From JABDKH01 sp963768565 (GTDB taxonomy: Bacteria; Bacteroidota; Rhodothermia; Rhodothermales; JABDKH01), in NCBI GenBank assembly GCA_963768565.1, contig CAVYIO010000022.1, forward strand, positions 136,007-200,006: a stretch of DNA of 64,000 nucleotides, written 5' to 3'. The notes under the pieces were generated by a model. The model saw only the letters and a list, made by a program, of their open reading frames with translations, ran no database searches and was not told the DNA's origin. Positions 16,848-25,902 of the stretch are shown piece by piece (within the stretch, counting starts at the first letter, position 1; every line of letters begins with the position of its first letter). The translations under genes and the position numbers were made by a program.

Positions 16848-18815
16848 ATGCGCCGCGTTATCGTCCCCGTGCTTGTGGCTCTGATTACATCAGCATGCGG
16901 GCCGAAGTACGATCCTCCGCTGGGAACAGGCTACGAGTACGTCAATCAGGACCCCCGTGTTGAGTACGTCGGGCGAGATGCGTGCAAGGATTGCCACAAG
17001 GAGAACTACGAAACGTACGTCGAATCTGAGATGGGGCGGTCGTTCAAAAAAGCGACGCTCTCCAGCAGCGATGCAAATTTCGTAGACGTGGCTCCTCTCT
17101 TCGACTCCCTCAGCAACATGTACTACCTCCCCTTCAATCGGGGTGAGGAGCTGTTCATCATGGAGTTTCGGATAGCAGGCGGAGATACGACGCACAAGCG
17201 CATCGAGAAGATAGACTACATCGTCGGCTCCGGGCATCACACGAACTCGCACATCATGGACGTGAACGGCTACCTCTTTCAGATGCCGCTTACGTGGTAC
17301 GTCCAGGACGGCCGGTGGGACCTTCCGCCAGGTTTTGATGACGGCAACAGAAGATTTGATCGACCGATCGAAGTTGAGTGTATGAGTTGCCACAATGGTC
17401 AACCCGAGCACGTAGCAAATTCGGGCAATCGATATCGACGGGTACCGGAAGGAATCGGGTGCGAGCGTTGTCATGGACCGGGCAAGTACCACGTGGACGA
17501 GATGGAGGCCGGTCGACTTGTTGATACAACCCGGTTTATTGACTATTCAGTTGTCACGCCGGGGCGACTTCCGGCGGATCAGCAGTTCGACCTGTGCCAG
17601 CGCTGTCATTTACAGGGAACCGCGTATACCGTAGCGCCATCCACCTTCCTTGATTTCCGACCCGGGATGGCACTTGGCGACATGATCAAGGTCTTCCAGA
17701 CCAGATATGCTGACTCCCTCGACCAGTTCATCATGGCATCCCATCCGGACCGGCTACGAATGAGCGATTGCTTTCGAGTCGCCCGAGAAGTTGATTCCGG
17801 ATACGAGCCCATGACCTGCGTCATGTGCCACAATCCGCATGTCGGCATCGATAGCACGGCAACAACTGATCTGTACAATACCGTATGCCAGACCTGTCAC
17901 ACGGTAGATCGCTCCAATCAGTGCACGGAAGACGTTGAGGTTCGTGCGGCCGTAGACGACAACTGTTGGAGTTGTCACATGCCGATTTCGGGTTCGAAGG
18001 ATATACCGCACGTGACCATCACGGACCACAATATTCGCGTCCCCGAACCGGTAAGATCGAGTGTATCATCGGAGGCGGCTAAGTTCTATCAACTCGCGTC
18101 GCTTACCGATGCGAACCCGTCGGCCCGCGTTATGGCTGAAGGATATCTGACGCACTACGAGGGTTTCGAGCATCGCCCCTATTTCCTTGACTCGGCCGCC
18201 GTGTTTATGGATCGCGCACTCACTGAAGAGTCCGAAGTGGCGCTTGTCAGGCCGCTCGTTCGACTCTGGTTTCTTCAGGGCGAATACGAGAAGGCCGCGG
18301 ATCTGGGGCGCCGGATCACAGCGGATAGTTTGTCGGACGCGTGGACGCTGTATCGCATCGGCGAGTCGGCCGCCAAGATCGGCAATGTGCGCCAGTCAAT
18401 TCGTTTCTTCGAGCGTGCTGTCGCCGAGGCACCCGAACATCTTCAGTTCCGAAACAAACTTGCAACCGCGTATACCGCCGACCGACAGTTGCCCCGTGCA
18501 ACGGAGCTATTCGATGCGCTGTTGAAGGATCACCCGAAGTTTGCCGACGCCTACAACAACCGCGGATTTGCGCGCGTCCTTCTGGGTGACCTGGAGAATG
18601 CCCAACTCGACTTTGAGAGGGCGCTTTCGCTGAACCCGGATCTGGAGCCGGCCCTCGCGAATCTTGCGTCGTTGTTCGCGAATACGAATCGACTTGATGA
18701 ATCGCGAAAATATCTGGAACGGCTGATCGAGATGGATCCGGATAATCAGAACTACCGGCGACTGCTGGACATCATCGACAGTCCGGCAGAGGAAGGGATC
18801 TCAGACCGCCCGTAG
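16848..18815 (+). CDS. seven-haem c-type cytochrome lipoprotein with C-terminal TPR repeats
   Basis: 655 aa from ATG 16848 with AGGAAG directly before it. The lipobox ALITSAC places the lipidated Cys at residue 17. Seven CxxCH motifs bind c-type haems: CKDCH (46), CMSCH (about 177), CERCH (205), CQRCH (250), CVMCH (324), CQTCH (347) and CWSCH (373). Their order resembles the cytochrome c554/hydroxylamine-reductase-like multihaem superfamily. After about residue 440, TPR repeats follow (ATELFDALLKDHPKFADAYNNRGFARVLLGDLENAQLDFERALSLNPD region). It should sit in the periplasm or at the outer membrane and pass electrons, with the TPR part docking a partner. No dedicated oxidoreductase is adjacent, so the partner is unknown. 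Confidence 0.9.
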   Translation: MRRVIVPVLVALITSACGPKYDPPLGTGYEYVNQDPRVEYVGRDACKDCHKENYETYVESEMGRSFKKATLSSSDANFVDVAPLFDSLSNMYYLPFNRGEELFIMEFRIAGGDTTHKRIEKIDYIVGSGHHTNSHIMDVNGYLFQMPLTWYVQDGRWDLPPGFDDGNRRFDRPIEVECMSCHNGQPEHVANSGNRYRRVPEGIGCERCHGPGKYHVDEMEAGRLVDTTRFIDYSVVTPGRLPADQQFDLCQRCHLQGTAYTVAPSTFLDFRPGMALGDMIKVFQTRYADSLDQFIMASHPDRLRMSDCFRVAREVDSGYEPMTCVMCHNPHVGIDSTATTDLYNTVCQTCHTVDRSNQCTEDVEVRAAVDDNCWSCHMPISGSKDIPHVTITDHNIRVPEPVRSSVSSEAAKFYQLASLTDANPSARVMAEGYLTHYEGFEHRPYFLDSAAVFMDRALTEESEVALVRPLVRLWFLQGEYEKAADLGRRITADSLSDAWTLYRIGESAAKIGNVRQSIRFFERAVAEAPEHLQFRNKLATAYTADRQLPRATELFDALLKDHPKFADAYNNRGFARVLLGDLENAQLDFERALSLNPDLEPALANLASLFANTNRLDESRKYLERLIEMDPDNQNYRRLLDIIDSPAEEGISDRP

Positions 18816-18891
18816 CATCGAGCCGTTCATTGGAAACGTCGACCGGGCATACCGTGCAGGTGGGTTCGGCCTCAGCGCCAGTCGTCGCCGG

Positions 18892-19542
18892 TCAGCTTGC
18901 TCCTTCTCCCTCAACCCACTGCACTGCGTGTTGCATCAGTTCGGACGCCGTCGTGAGATTCAGCTTGTTCTTGATCCGCGCCCGGTACGACTCGACGGTC
19001 TTTACCGACAGGTGTAGCCGCTCGGCAATCTCGCGCGTGGCATGACCCTTTCCCGTCAGTTCAAAGACTTCCAGCTCGCGATCACTGAGGACCTCCAGCG
19101 GCGACTTGGTAAGGCTGTCCCGGCCAGTCGCAATGCCAAGCAGGAGACGCTCGCTGATTTCTTCGCTAACGTAGATGCCCCCATTCAGCACCCGGCGAAT
19201 CGCTTTCGCGATGACTTCCCCGGCCTGCAGCTTCATTATGTAGCCGCGGGCACCGGCACGAATCGCGCGTTCTGCGTATAGGGTCTCGTCGTGGCGAGAC
19301 ACAACCAGGATGCGGATTTCCGGGTGAACCGCCTGAAGGTGTTTCACGAGCTCCAGCCCGCTCATCCCCGGGAGGGAGATGTCGACGATTACCAGATCGG
19401 GCGACTCCTCCTCGATGAGGTCCAGTGCTTCTTCAGCACTGGCCGCCTGTCCGCGAACTGACATGTCCGCCTCAGCGTCGATGGTCAACGCAAGTCCCTT
19501 ACGCATCAAGGGATGATCGTCAACAATAAGGATCTTATTCAT
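18892..19542 (-). CDS. NarL/FixJ-family response regulator
   Basis: 216 aa from ATG 19542; an upstream in-frame start at 19602 would run into the kinase gene. The receiver has VDDHP, phosphoacceptor Asp54 in VIVDISLPG and Lys104 in YIMKLQAG. The C-terminal LuxR-type helix-turn-helix (about 150-205) reads LSDRELEVFELTGKGHATREIAERLHLSVKTVESYRARIKNKL, so it binds DNA when phosphorylated. It follows the kinase at 19560-21854 by 17 nt, forming a two-component pair. The typical Thr/Ser of the receiver is Ser (VVSRHDE). Confidence 0.95.
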   Translation of the reverse strand: MNKILIVDDHPLMRKGLALTIDAEADMSVRGQAASAEEALDLIEEESPDLVIVDISLPGMSGLELVKHLQAVHPEIRILVVSRHDETLYAERAIRAGARGYIMKLQAGEVIAKAIRRVLNGGIYVSEEISERLLLGIATGRDSLTKSPLEVLSDRELEVFELTGKGHATREIAERLHLSVKTVESYRARIKNKLNLTTASELMQHAVQWVEGEGAS

Positions 19543-19559
19543 ATCTCTACCTGTCTTCG

Positions 19560-21854
19560 TCAGACGTTTGCCTGTAGCGCGGCAGCTCGTGGAAGTGTAC
19601 ACACGATGACTGTACCCCCCTCCGGGCGACTCCGGACCTCAAGCGTCGCCCCTATAATCCGAGCTCTGTACCGCATTATTCGTATTCCCATCCCCGGGTG
19701 ATTCTTGTCAATCTGATCCGGAAAGCCACGACCGTTGTCGAGGATTCTAAGCCGAACTTGTCCCTCGCCCGTGGCAAGGATGACCTTCACCTGCGACGCC
19801 TGCCCGTGTCTCACCGCATTGCTGAGGGACTCCTGAGCAATCCGATACAGGTGGGTCGCAATAGTATTCTCGATTTCAAGCTCGCCGCCCACTTGCTCGA
19901 ACGAGCATACCAGTCCGAACAGTTTTTCCGCGTTCAGCAGAAGCCTTTGAAAGGCGGATGCAAGGCCACCCGAGTCCAGTTCAACTGGAATAAGACCGCG
20001 AGCAAGACTTCGAGCATATTCATCCGCCTCCCGTATCAGGTCGGTGACTTCCTCCACGTCCTCGGCCTCGGGGAGACCCTTTTCGCCAAGCCTCTTTGAG
20101 ACGTTTTTCATGATCAGGCCGATACCGGTAAGCATCTGACCCAGACCATCATGCAGGTCCTGGCCAATCCTCTGCCTCTCCTGCTCACTGATATTCAGGA
20201 TCTGCTGCTCCAGCTGACGTCGATCCGAAACATCCCGGATGATTCCCGAAAAGATTCGACGACCGGGCAGCTCAACCTCGCTGACGGCCAGTTCCAACGG
20301 AAACGTCTTGCCATTCTTTCGCCGACCGATCACCTCGCGACCAATTCCGATGATTCTCTTGTGGCCCGTTTCGAGGTAGCTTCTGATGTATGTATCGTGT
20401 TCCTCTGCGTACTGTCGAGGCATCAGTGTCGAGACGTTCTTCCCCAACATCTCCGACGCCTCGTAGCCAAATATCCGTTCGGCTGCGCTATTGAAGGTTT
20501 CGATTATCCCCGTCTCACTGATCGTTATGACCCCATCGACTGTCGTCTCGAGGATGGCCCGGTGCTGAGCCTCCCGTTCGAGCAAGGCTTCTTCGACGGC
20601 AGCGAGTTCCGTAAAGTCCTGGACGGTGCCAACGAATCGCCCGCGACCGCTGCTCTCTTGCTCCAGTTCGCCTCTGCCGCACACTGTTCTAATCTGTCCG
20701 TCGGGCCGCACAATCCGGTAATAGAGCTCGAGTGAGTCCGATCCCTTCCGGGCAGCCTGAATGCGATCCCGAACCATATGCTGGTCCTGGGGATGAACTC
20801 GCTCCATAAAGCTGTCAAAATTGAGCTCGAAGGTCTTGGGATCGAGCCCGAGGATCTGATATACCTCGTCTGATAGCGTGGCCTGATCCGTCTCAAGATC
20901 CCAGTACCAGGAGCCAATTCTCGCTAATCTCTGCGTATCGCGGAGTTCTCTGCGGCAACGGTCTGCCACTTCGCGCGCCCGGGGATCTTCCCGGCGTCTT
21001 CGCGAGACCGCGATGATCGACTCCACCTCTCCGGACTCCTCATTCCGGACCGTTTGACTCGTAGTCTCGCAGCGGATGTAGTCGCCGTTCTTCTTTCGGA
21101 TACGGTATTCCACGGTTGCGACATCGGGCATCTCGAGCAGCCCGTCGTGGCTCTCGCGAACCATCGGCTTGTCTTCGGGATGGAAGAAATCGTAGGCGGA
21201 CCGACCTACCAGTTCTTCAGGCTCGTATCCGAGGAGGCGTCGAGACGCCGGAGATGCGAACGTATATGTGCCGTCAGGTGTGTGCCGGCTGATCATGTCA
21301 GTGGCATGCTCCGCCAGCAGTCGGTAGCGATTCTCGCTCGACCGGAGTTCAGTCTCCAGCGTAGACCAGCGGATCCGGCGTTTCGCTCGCAGCTCCATAA
21401 GTGCCAATTTTACATGGAGCTCGTCCTGGTCAAAGCGGTCAATGATCGTTTCGTCGAGGTTCTCTTCTATCGCGCTACGAGCAGTGGACGGATCGGTGTC
21501 CGTGCTATAGCCGACAATCAGGGTGCGCTCTCCGCCCACGCGCCGAACGTACTTCGAAAACTCGAATGCAACACCGTCGAGGCCACACAGAAACACGATG
21601 TCGGACCGATGCCGGTCAAACAACTCACGAGCGGCATTGGCGTCGTCCGTTGACACCACAGGATGACCTCGCTCAGCAAGCGCCGCGTGCAACGGCTTGC
21701 GGGCAGTCTGATCCGCGCCGAACACCAGTATGTTCAGTTCCTGCAGCCCTTTGCCGTCCGGTGTTGTGTGCTCGAGCGCCAGCTCTGTCAAGGTGTTATC
21801 GTCAGCGCCGCGCGTCGACGTTCGATCGTGAGTCCCGCCCATCTTCATCGCCAT
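19560..21854 (-). CDS. cytosolic PAS-containing histidine kinase (NarX/DegS type, HisKA_3)
   Basis: 764 aa, no signal or membrane helix, so it senses an internal signal. It has an N-terminal receiver-like segment (about 40-150) whose acidic residues are not those of an active receiver, then three PAS domains (about 175-290, 310-415 and 430-550). The dimerisation domain is HisKA_3 with ERQRIGQDLHDGLGQ, phosphoacceptor His568. The ATPase has LSNAVRHG, DNGRGFPD and MGIRIMRYRA. The second PAS has a characteristic RIGSWYWDLETDQ start and the third a VDGVITISETGIIETFN start. Together with the response regulator downstream this is a complete phosphorelay; the PAS ligands are not evident. Confidence 0.94.
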   Translation of the reverse strand: MAMKMGGTHDRTSTRGADDNTLTELALEHTTPDGKGLQELNILVFGADQTARKPLHAALAERGHPVVSTDDANAARELFDRHRSDIVFLCGLDGVAFEFSKYVRRVGGERTLIVGYSTDTDPSTARSAIEENLDETIIDRFDQDELHVKLALMELRAKRRIRWSTLETELRSSENRYRLLAEHATDMISRHTPDGTYTFASPASRRLLGYEPEELVGRSAYDFFHPEDKPMVRESHDGLLEMPDVATVEYRIRKKNGDYIRCETTSQTVRNEESGEVESIIAVSRRRREDPRAREVADRCRRELRDTQRLARIGSWYWDLETDQATLSDEVYQILGLDPKTFELNFDSFMERVHPQDQHMVRDRIQAARKGSDSLELYYRIVRPDGQIRTVCGRGELEQESSGRGRFVGTVQDFTELAAVEEALLEREAQHRAILETTVDGVITISETGIIETFNSAAERIFGYEASEMLGKNVSTLMPRQYAEEHDTYIRSYLETGHKRIIGIGREVIGRRKNGKTFPLELAVSEVELPGRRIFSGIIRDVSDRRQLEQQILNISEQERQRIGQDLHDGLGQMLTGIGLIMKNVSKRLGEKGLPEAEDVEEVTDLIREADEYARSLARGLIPVELDSGGLASAFQRLLLNAEKLFGLVCSFEQVGGELEIENTIATHLYRIAQESLSNAVRHGQASQVKVILATGEGQVRLRILDNGRGFPDQIDKNHPGMGIRIMRYRARIIGATLEVRSRPEGGTVIVCTLPRAAALQANV

Positions 21855-22074
21855 GAATTAATGATGATCCCGCCGCAAGTATCGCAGGGAATCCCCGACA
21901 AGCCGTGTAGGGGATAGCCGCTGAATCATACGAACTCCGCGGTGACCGGGTGACACTGAATTCGTAACTTTTCGAGCAGAATTTGTACAAAACGGGAAGT
22001 CGGGTGGATGCGGAGGGCCGCAACTCGCCGCAGTCAATGCCGTTACACTGTGATTCACTGGCCAGGTGCTACGT

Positions 22075-24474
22075 ATGCAATTCAGCGACAACGATTTTCC
22101 CTTCAATCGAGTCCTCACGCTCGACTACCTGATAGACTTCTGGCGCACGCTTGCTGCCGACGAATCGTCACCGCAGAAGGCCATCGCAAGAGCTATCGCC
22201 CTGGAGGTCGATGCGGTCCCTGAACTGCACGGAACGATTGATGACCTGGGTGTGCTCCAGAACCACAAAGACATCCTGAGTCGCCTCATGACGGCCGTCT
22301 TCCCGATTGCCCACGCGGGTATGGGTATCGTTGCAGCCGCACTGGTCCCCTACAAGATGTCCAGTATCTACTCCACTGCCGGGCTGGACGAACTGGGGAT
22401 ACTCGATAACTTCCATCAGAGAACGACGGTGACCGGCGTCCCGATTGATGAGGAGGGGTTCCTCCGGGGAAAGGCGTCCGGTGCCTATATGGAGATCCTC
22501 AAATCGTACTACGGGCTGGAGCACACGGCCGTGTACCCGTTGGTATATACCCATATTGACGAGGAGTCTGGCCTGCGCAAGTTCTATCAGATCATCTTTG
22601 ACACGCAATTCGCCCGTCCGGTCGTGAAGGGCAAGCTACCCGATCTTTCGACCGCACAAATCGAAGTCCTGCTGTCGAGCCCCATGAACCTCGAGCTCTG
22701 GATGGAATTGCTGCCACCGGAGAATTTCGAGTTCCACGGGTTTGTGGTCTTGAAGGCTCTCGATGTCACTGCGCAGGAGGTTCACTCGGCGCTGAAGAAG
22801 GATCTGTTGCAGAAAGACGCGTTCGCGAGCGAAGAATCGATCGACCGCCTCGAGAGTCGGCTTCGTACCCTTCTGCGGCTTCCCCGCATGCGCCTGGGTT
22901 TGATCTCACTGCCCGACGATGACTTTGAGGAGATGCCGTACGCGCGCAGAATCGGTCGCAGCCTGCTGTTGAGCAACGACGTGATGCCGGAATGCCCCCA
23001 GCGTCACAACTCCGCATACAAGGCAGTATTTGAAAGCAATGAGCCGATCGTACTGAGCGATCTGCAGAACTGTGAATACTGCACCGGCTTTGAGCACCAT
23101 CTGGTCGAGCAGAATATTTCCAGCCTTATGCTCGCACCGCTCCGATATGAGGGCAAGCTGATTGGCCTCATGGAGCTGGCGTCGCCGCGAAAGGGTGCCG
23201 TCACGAAGATCAACGCCATTCAGTTGATGGACGTGATCACGCTGTTTGCGACGGCGATGAAGCGCACGATGGACGAGCAGGAGGATCGCATCCAGGCTCT
23301 GATGAAGCACAAGTACACGGCCATTCACCCGTCTGTGGAGTGGAAATTCCGCAAGTCTGTCTTTCATCACCTGGCGCGTGGAGATGACACCAGGCCAGAA
23401 GAGACAGAAGTTGTCTTCGATGGGGTCTATCCGCTCTATGGCCTGTCCGACATTCGGAACTCATCCACCAACCGATCGACGGCCATTCAGTCAGATCTGA
23501 TTGAGCAGTTGAGCCTCGCGCTGCACGTAGTCGTCGAGGCCAGCAGCCACCGTCCGCTTCCCGCACTCGACGGCATAGGTTACCGGATCGACAGGTTCGT
23601 TGATGCCGCCGACCGAAACCCGACGACAGATATCGAGATTACTGCTCTGGATTTTCTTCGAACCGAAGTCGAATCACTCTTCGAGATGTTGTCGTCATTC
23701 GGCCAGTCCGTGCAGGAGAAGATCAAGACCTACCAACAGGCTCTCGATCCCAAACTCGGCATACTTTACCGTCGGCGGAAGGAGTACGAGGAAAGCGTGG
23801 CCGTGATAAACGACACCATCTCACATTTCCTCGATCGGAAGCAGGTGGCGGCCCAGGCCATGTTTCCACACTACTTCGAGAAGTACAAGACGGACGGCGT
23901 CGACTACAATATCTACGTAGGAAACTCCATCGCCGAGAAGCAGCAGTTCGATCTCCTGTACCTCAACAACCTCCGCCTTTGGCAACTGATGACCACCTGC
24001 GGAATCGACTGGGAGCTCGGACGTACGGGAGAGCTGCGAGTCCCGCTTGAAACCGCCCACCTGATCCTCGTTCAGAATATCCCGCTGTCCATTCGATTTC
24101 GGGAGGATGAAAAAAAGTTCGATGTCGACGGGGCGTACAACGTGCGATACGAAATTGTGAAAAAGAGAATTGACAAGGCTGAAATCCGCGGTACCAGCGA
24201 GCGCCTGACCCAACCGGGCCACATCGCGATAGTGTACAGTCAGTCGGGCGAGGCCGCAGAATACAAGCGCTACCTCGACTATCTGACGGCCGCTGGATAC
24301 CTGGACGATGGTTCTCTGGAGGAACTGAATCTCCAGGACCTGCAGGGCGCCAGCGGTTTGCGTGCACTACGGGTAAGAATCGCGGAAACGCCACCCGACG
24401 CTGAAGTGATCGTGCAACCGGACCGGATTCATGACGTGTCCGAGGCGCCGGCTTCGGACCAGGCCGTGGCCTGA
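22075..24474 (+). CDS. large GAF-domain protein of unknown function
   Basis: 799 aa from ATG 22075, which begins MQFSDNDFPFNRVLTLDYLIDFW; a start 9 nt upstream is also possible. No signal or TM. A GAF domain spans about 300-415 (SNEPIVLSDLQN, ISSLMLAPLRYEGKLIGLMELASPRKGAV). Its family is recognised in Bacteroidota as GAF proteins with a long N-terminal domain and an alpha-helical C-terminal half rich in charged residues (RKEYEESVAVINDTISHFLDRKQVAAQAMFPHYFEKYKTDGVDYNIYVG). No enzymatic or DNA-binding output is seen. It is divergent from the histidine kinase across about 220 nt, and may be part of the same sensory circuit. Confidence 0.8.
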   Translation: MQFSDNDFPFNRVLTLDYLIDFWRTLAADESSPQKAIARAIALEVDAVPELHGTIDDLGVLQNHKDILSRLMTAVFPIAHAGMGIVAAALVPYKMSSIYSTAGLDELGILDNFHQRTTVTGVPIDEEGFLRGKASGAYMEILKSYYGLEHTAVYPLVYTHIDEESGLRKFYQIIFDTQFARPVVKGKLPDLSTAQIEVLLSSPMNLELWMELLPPENFEFHGFVVLKALDVTAQEVHSALKKDLLQKDAFASEESIDRLESRLRTLLRLPRMRLGLISLPDDDFEEMPYARRIGRSLLLSNDVMPECPQRHNSAYKAVFESNEPIVLSDLQNCEYCTGFEHHLVEQNISSLMLAPLRYEGKLIGLMELASPRKGAVTKINAIQLMDVITLFATAMKRTMDEQEDRIQALMKHKYTAIHPSVEWKFRKSVFHHLARGDDTRPEETEVVFDGVYPLYGLSDIRNSSTNRSTAIQSDLIEQLSLALHVVVEASSHRPLPALDGIGYRIDRFVDAADRNPTTDIEITALDFLRTEVESLFEMLSSFGQSVQEKIKTYQQALDPKLGILYRRRKEYEESVAVINDTISHFLDRKQVAAQAMFPHYFEKYKTDGVDYNIYVGNSIAEKQQFDLLYLNNLRLWQLMTTCGIDWELGRTGELRVPLETAHLILVQNIPLSIRFREDEKKFDVDGAYNVRYEIVKKRIDKAEIRGTSERLTQPGHIAIVYSQSGEAAEYKRYLDYLTAAGYLDDGSLEELNLQDLQGASGLRALRVRIAETPPDAEVIVQPDRIHDVSEAPASDQAVA

Positions 24475-24482
24475 GCAGTACG

Positions 24483-24983
24483 TCAAACGTCGTCCGGAAG
24501 CGACCTGGGGATCACGAGCCACCTCAGTCGCCCTCCCCGGGGCTCGACGTCCGACCATTTGTCGACATTGAACTGGATGCTGGCCATGGCCGCGGTCGGA
24601 AACTGAACCCCACCCCCGGCGCTGAGAATTCGAATCGAGGCCGACCACGTCGGCTCGTGACCAACCAGCATCACAGAAACGACATCGTCATCCAGCCCAT
24701 GCACGAGGTCGAGAACGCTCGAAGGTGACGCATCGTAGAGATCTCGAGTCTCCTCAACCTCCACGCCCCATTTGCCAGCCTCATTCGCAAGTTGGGCCGT
24801 CGTTCTCGCACGCACGGCCGTTGACGTGATCACAACTTCCGGCACCTCGTCGATACTCTGCAGATAACGACCCATCTTCTTTGCAGCCTTTCGACCGCGT
24901 CGGGCCAGAGGGCGATCGTGGTCGGGCCCATAGTCGGCATCCCAGTCGGACTTCCCGTGACGAAAGAACAGCAGCGTTTTCAT
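24483..24983 (-). CDS. SixA-type histidine phosphatase
   Basis: 166 aa. The N terminus LLFFRHGKSDW has the catalytic RHG (His9) of branch-1 histidine phosphatases. LARRGRKAAKKMGRYL, VVITSTAVRARTTAQLANEAG and MLVGHEPTWSASI (second catalytic His) follow. It is close in length to SixA, which removes phosphate from phosphohistidine in Hpt domains or PTS proteins, though in E. coli the context is different. It overlaps the MBL gene upstream by one base, so the two are likely co-translated. Confidence 0.88.
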   Translation of the reverse strand: MKTLLFFRHGKSDWDADYGPDHDRPLARRGRKAAKKMGRYLQSIDEVPEVVITSTAVRARTTAQLANEAGKWGVEVEETRDLYDASPSSVLDLVHGLDDDVVSVMLVGHEPTWSASIRILSAGGGVQFPTAAMASIQFNVDKWSDVEPRGGRLRWLVIPRSLPDDV

Positions 24984-25855
24984 CAGTCGATGTCGTGAGA
25001 ACGAATGACGGGGCGAGAGCTCGATCCCGGATTCGAGAGATTGATGGAGAGGCCTTCGTATGCGATGGTACTGACGATGCCGTGCGGGTCCAGCTCGTCG
25101 GACGCCATCTGCCCGATTCTATCCAGTTCGTCATCCGTGCGATCAGGGTCATGATGAAACAAAACCAGATGACCCACGCGTGCCTGGATCGCCAGTCGGC
25201 AGGTGCTCACCGCCAGGCTGTGCCCCCAGCCTTCCCGGTGCGGCATCTCGCGGTCGAGGTATTGAGCATCGTGCGACAGCACGGTCGCACCGCGACAGAA
25301 CTCAACCATTTCGTCGAAACGAAGCATCGGTTCACCCGACTGGTCGAGCTCGTTGTCGGGCACATGGACAAACACCTGATCGCCCACAGTAATTTTGAAC
25401 CCGAGAGCCCCACCCGGATGATTGACCTTGATGCTCGTGAGCGTAATCCCGTGTTTCGCGAGAAGGACTTCGGGGTCGTCGACAATCCGAACATCTGCCG
25501 CCAATTCTGTCGGCGTAATCGGCCAGTGAACGCCATCCATGAGCTTCAGCGGAGTCCAGGGACCTGTCGGCGACGGGTAGCTCACCAGCCGGATGACCCT
25601 CCCCGACTGAAAGAGCGGCCCGAAGAGCGGAAAACCCATCACATGATCATAGTGGAGGTGAGAGACCATTATGAAGATGTTCTTGTCTGAGCGGACGAGC
25701 GCTTTGCCCGCCGCGCGGATTCCGGTGCCCGCGCCTATGATCACGACGTTTTCTCCGATCTCAATGCTCACGCAGGCCGTGTTCCCGCCGTAGCGCACCG
25801 TGTCTTTGCCCGGACTCGGCATCGAGCCGCGTACGCCCCAGTACTTGACGATCAT
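24983..25855 (-). CDS. MBL-fold metallohydrolase (PhnP-like / cyclic-nucleotide PDE-like)
   Basis: 290 aa. KYWGVRGSMPSPG, then RYGGNTACVSIEI, opens the PhnP/COG1235-type metallo-beta-lactamase family. The metal motif SHLHYDH sits at residues 65-71 (His66, His68, Asp70, His71), with a distal His in GGALGFKI..VFVHVPDNEL, and a VLSHDAQYLD and LFHHDPDRTDDEL block at the C terminus. Related enzymes hydrolyse cyclic or linear phosphodiesters. At residues 38-44 it reads VIIGAGTG where the family has IILDAGTG, so Gly replaces a well-conserved Asp. It lies 47 nt downstream of the PycTM gene and overlaps the SixA gene; the pairing is discussed in the findings. Confidence 0.87.
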   Translation of the reverse strand: MIVKYWGVRGSMPSPGKDTVRYGGNTACVSIEIGENVVIIGAGTGIRAAGKALVRSDKNIFIMVSHLHYDHVMGFPLFGPLFQSGRVIRLVSYPSPTGPWTPLKLMDGVHWPITPTELAADVRIVDDPEVLLAKHGITLTSIKVNHPGGALGFKITVGDQVFVHVPDNELDQSGEPMLRFDEMVEFCRGATVLSHDAQYLDREMPHREGWGHSLAVSTCRLAIQARVGHLVLFHHDPDRTDDELDRIGQMASDELDPHGIVSTIAYEGLSINLSNPGSSSRPVIRSHDID

Positions 25856-25902
25856 TTCTCCGCCGCGATTTGTAATAAGTGGCTGACTGGTGAACGAGTT
25901 GT

